A stretch of 64,000 bases of DNA. It comes from Cyprinodon diabolis (Eukaryota; Chordata; Actinopteri; Cyprinodontiformes; Cyprinodontidae). A program made the translations under genes and the position numbers. Shown piece after piece: positions 62,511 to 64,000 of the stretch. Positions within the stretch are counted from its first letter, which is position 1, and each line of letters opens with the position of its first letter. The stretch is from NCBI GenBank assembly GCA_030533445.1, contig CM060065.1, forward strand, positions 21,650,474 to 21,714,473, given 5' to 3'. The notes beneath the pieces are model-generated. The model was given only the letters and a program-made list of their open reading frames with translations. It had not been told where the DNA came from and did not search any database.

Positions 62511-64000
62511 TTATGGCATTAATTAGGAGCTGCTTATTGTTGGTCATGTTTATGCAGGCTTTGTGTTTTCCCATTCATTGGGGACTTTTTTGGGACATTA
62601 TACAGCTTTGTGGGGGCTATATGAACTGGAGACTGCAAACTGCGCAAGGATTTAGTACCGTTTGTTGGACTTAGTTTTATTCTTTTTTTTTTTATGAACA
62701 AATTGTCTGACCTTATTGTGTACAATTGTAAATTTGTAAATATTTTTTTTCATTTTCACATATTGTACAATCTTACGCTTAAGTACTGCGTGGAGTCTTA
62801 TTAAGCACACATCCAACCCTCTCCCAGAGCTGAACTTCTTAGACCTTCTTATTATAGCTCTATTTTGTATATTTCTAATCTGCATTTACGTATATATGCT
62901 ACATAGACCTTTTTATTTTTTTGGTAGGCTGGCAGACATGCAGAACAAGTTATAAGCTTATCAGTCCACCTATTCTTACCTTTTATGCGGTGTCACTATT
63001 TGAATCTTCTGTTAATAGCTGCGGCACAGGAACTGTTGTAGAAAGTTCTACTTATAAAATATCTGACTAATTAAGGCCATGATTTTTTTATATATTCATA
63101 GCTCAATTTATTGCCCAGTATATTAGTTTTTTATTGTTATTGATGTTTCTCCATCCAGACATTCCTGTTATAATTCTGTTGTATCTCTGTCTAAAACATT
63201 CTCCTATCCATTCTTGTCCATATTTTAATCCGTCTTTATGTATTTATAAAGAGAGTTAGCCTCTCCTCTTACCCATATCATGTTTTTTCAGATTATTGGC
63301 ATTTAGTGGGCTATTACAGAAACATTTCTAGGATTGATTTATTCTGAACATCAAAGTTAATTTTGCCTGCATCAAGCTATCATGACAGATGATGCCCCTT
63401 AATGCAACTCTAACATATGCATTACTTTTTTTTTCCTGCTTTGTTTTCTTTAGTGTTGTAGTTGACAAACTATAAAAGTTTCCAACATTGAAATGAGAGG
63501 AGATGAGGTAAAAATCGCTGGTGATTGCCATAAATCCATTGCTGTAACCTGTTTCCAGGTTACAAAAGCTGACGTCACACTTGCTGCCGGCAGCAGTGCA
63601 GGGTTATAAATACACCTGCATGTATCAAAATAACACTTGTGAACTCTCTAGGTAGAATAAAGGTACTGCAAATTGACAATCTGGACATACACTCTCTCCT
63701 CACGTAGCATATGTCCTAAATCAATTGCTTATTGTAGCAGAAAATAGATCCTCCTTTAATCAACATTGCTCCACTTTGATAATTTGCCGAACACCAAAAG
63801 AAGAAAGTTGCATGAGTATAGTGACAAGGAACAACTCAACATTGCAGAACCATTTTGTGAATGAAATGCTTAATTTCACTTTATGCATTTGTGACAGGTT
63901 ATCCCTTATATTGCACTCACTTGATAGCGTAAAGCCTTACAGATTCACTCTCTCTGTACATGACAAGAATCCATTGTTGTTGATGAGCAACGACTCTTTG
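62511..64000 (+). other. mettl15: mettl15 intron 3, right edge
   Basis: AT-rich intron. No exon, RNA gene or transposon end recognised before the window closes. Confidence 0.4.

Overview
The window is vertebrate nuclear DNA, most likely from a ray-finned (probably percomorph) fish. It is AT-rich, intron-rich and crowded with Tc1/mariner, hAT and Harbinger-like DNA transposons, tRNA-derived SINEs and LINE debris. Two protein-coding genes lie head to head. On the minus strand, at 327-5484 plus a non-coding first exon near 8.1-8.3 kb, is the 5' half of kif18a, a kinesin-8 motor gene; five coding exons join in frame to give residues 1-297 of the motor domain, and the gene runs off the left edge. 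On the plus strand, from about 8.39 kb, is mettl15, the mitochondrial 12S rRNA m4C methyltransferase (RsmH family): a non-coding exon 1, the first coding exon at 10547-10758 and the SAM-binding exon at 52449-52585. The remaining mettl15 exons lie beyond the right edge. This gene order is the same as in other vertebrates, and the two genes appear to share one short promoter with a GC box and two oppositely oriented CCAAT boxes.

Almost everything else is intron. The 41.7-kb mettl15 intron 2 (10759-52448) is a landing zone for mobile DNA. Three Tc1/mariner elements keep intact transposase frames: 6427-7674 (in kif18a intron 1), 26815-28426 and 49623-50843; the last has DD36E rather than DD34E catalytic spacing. 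Two further copies of one other family (1122-2715 and 16728-18155) are broken by different lesions, and two older Tc1 fossils lie at 26135-28770 and 43240-43470.

Several insertions can be resolved to the base from target-site duplications. A 399-bp hAT-type element sits in one arm of a TTAA-flanked palindromic element (23705-25019). A 337-bp TTAA-flanked element sits inside a 20-bp minisatellite (9150-9835). A 1,159-bp hAT-type element lies inside a Harbinger-like element that itself interrupts a dispersed repeat (30919-32600). A 1,612-bp Tc1 is nested in an old Tc1 fossil.

The most unusual object is at 55325-57217: a 1.9-kb unit, very G-rich on the plus strand for most of its length, ending in a poly(A) tail of about 28 nt and bracketed by a perfect 13-bp direct repeat. 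It has the hallmarks of retroposition by a LINE-type machinery. It encodes no recognisable protein and I cannot assign it to a family from sequence alone.
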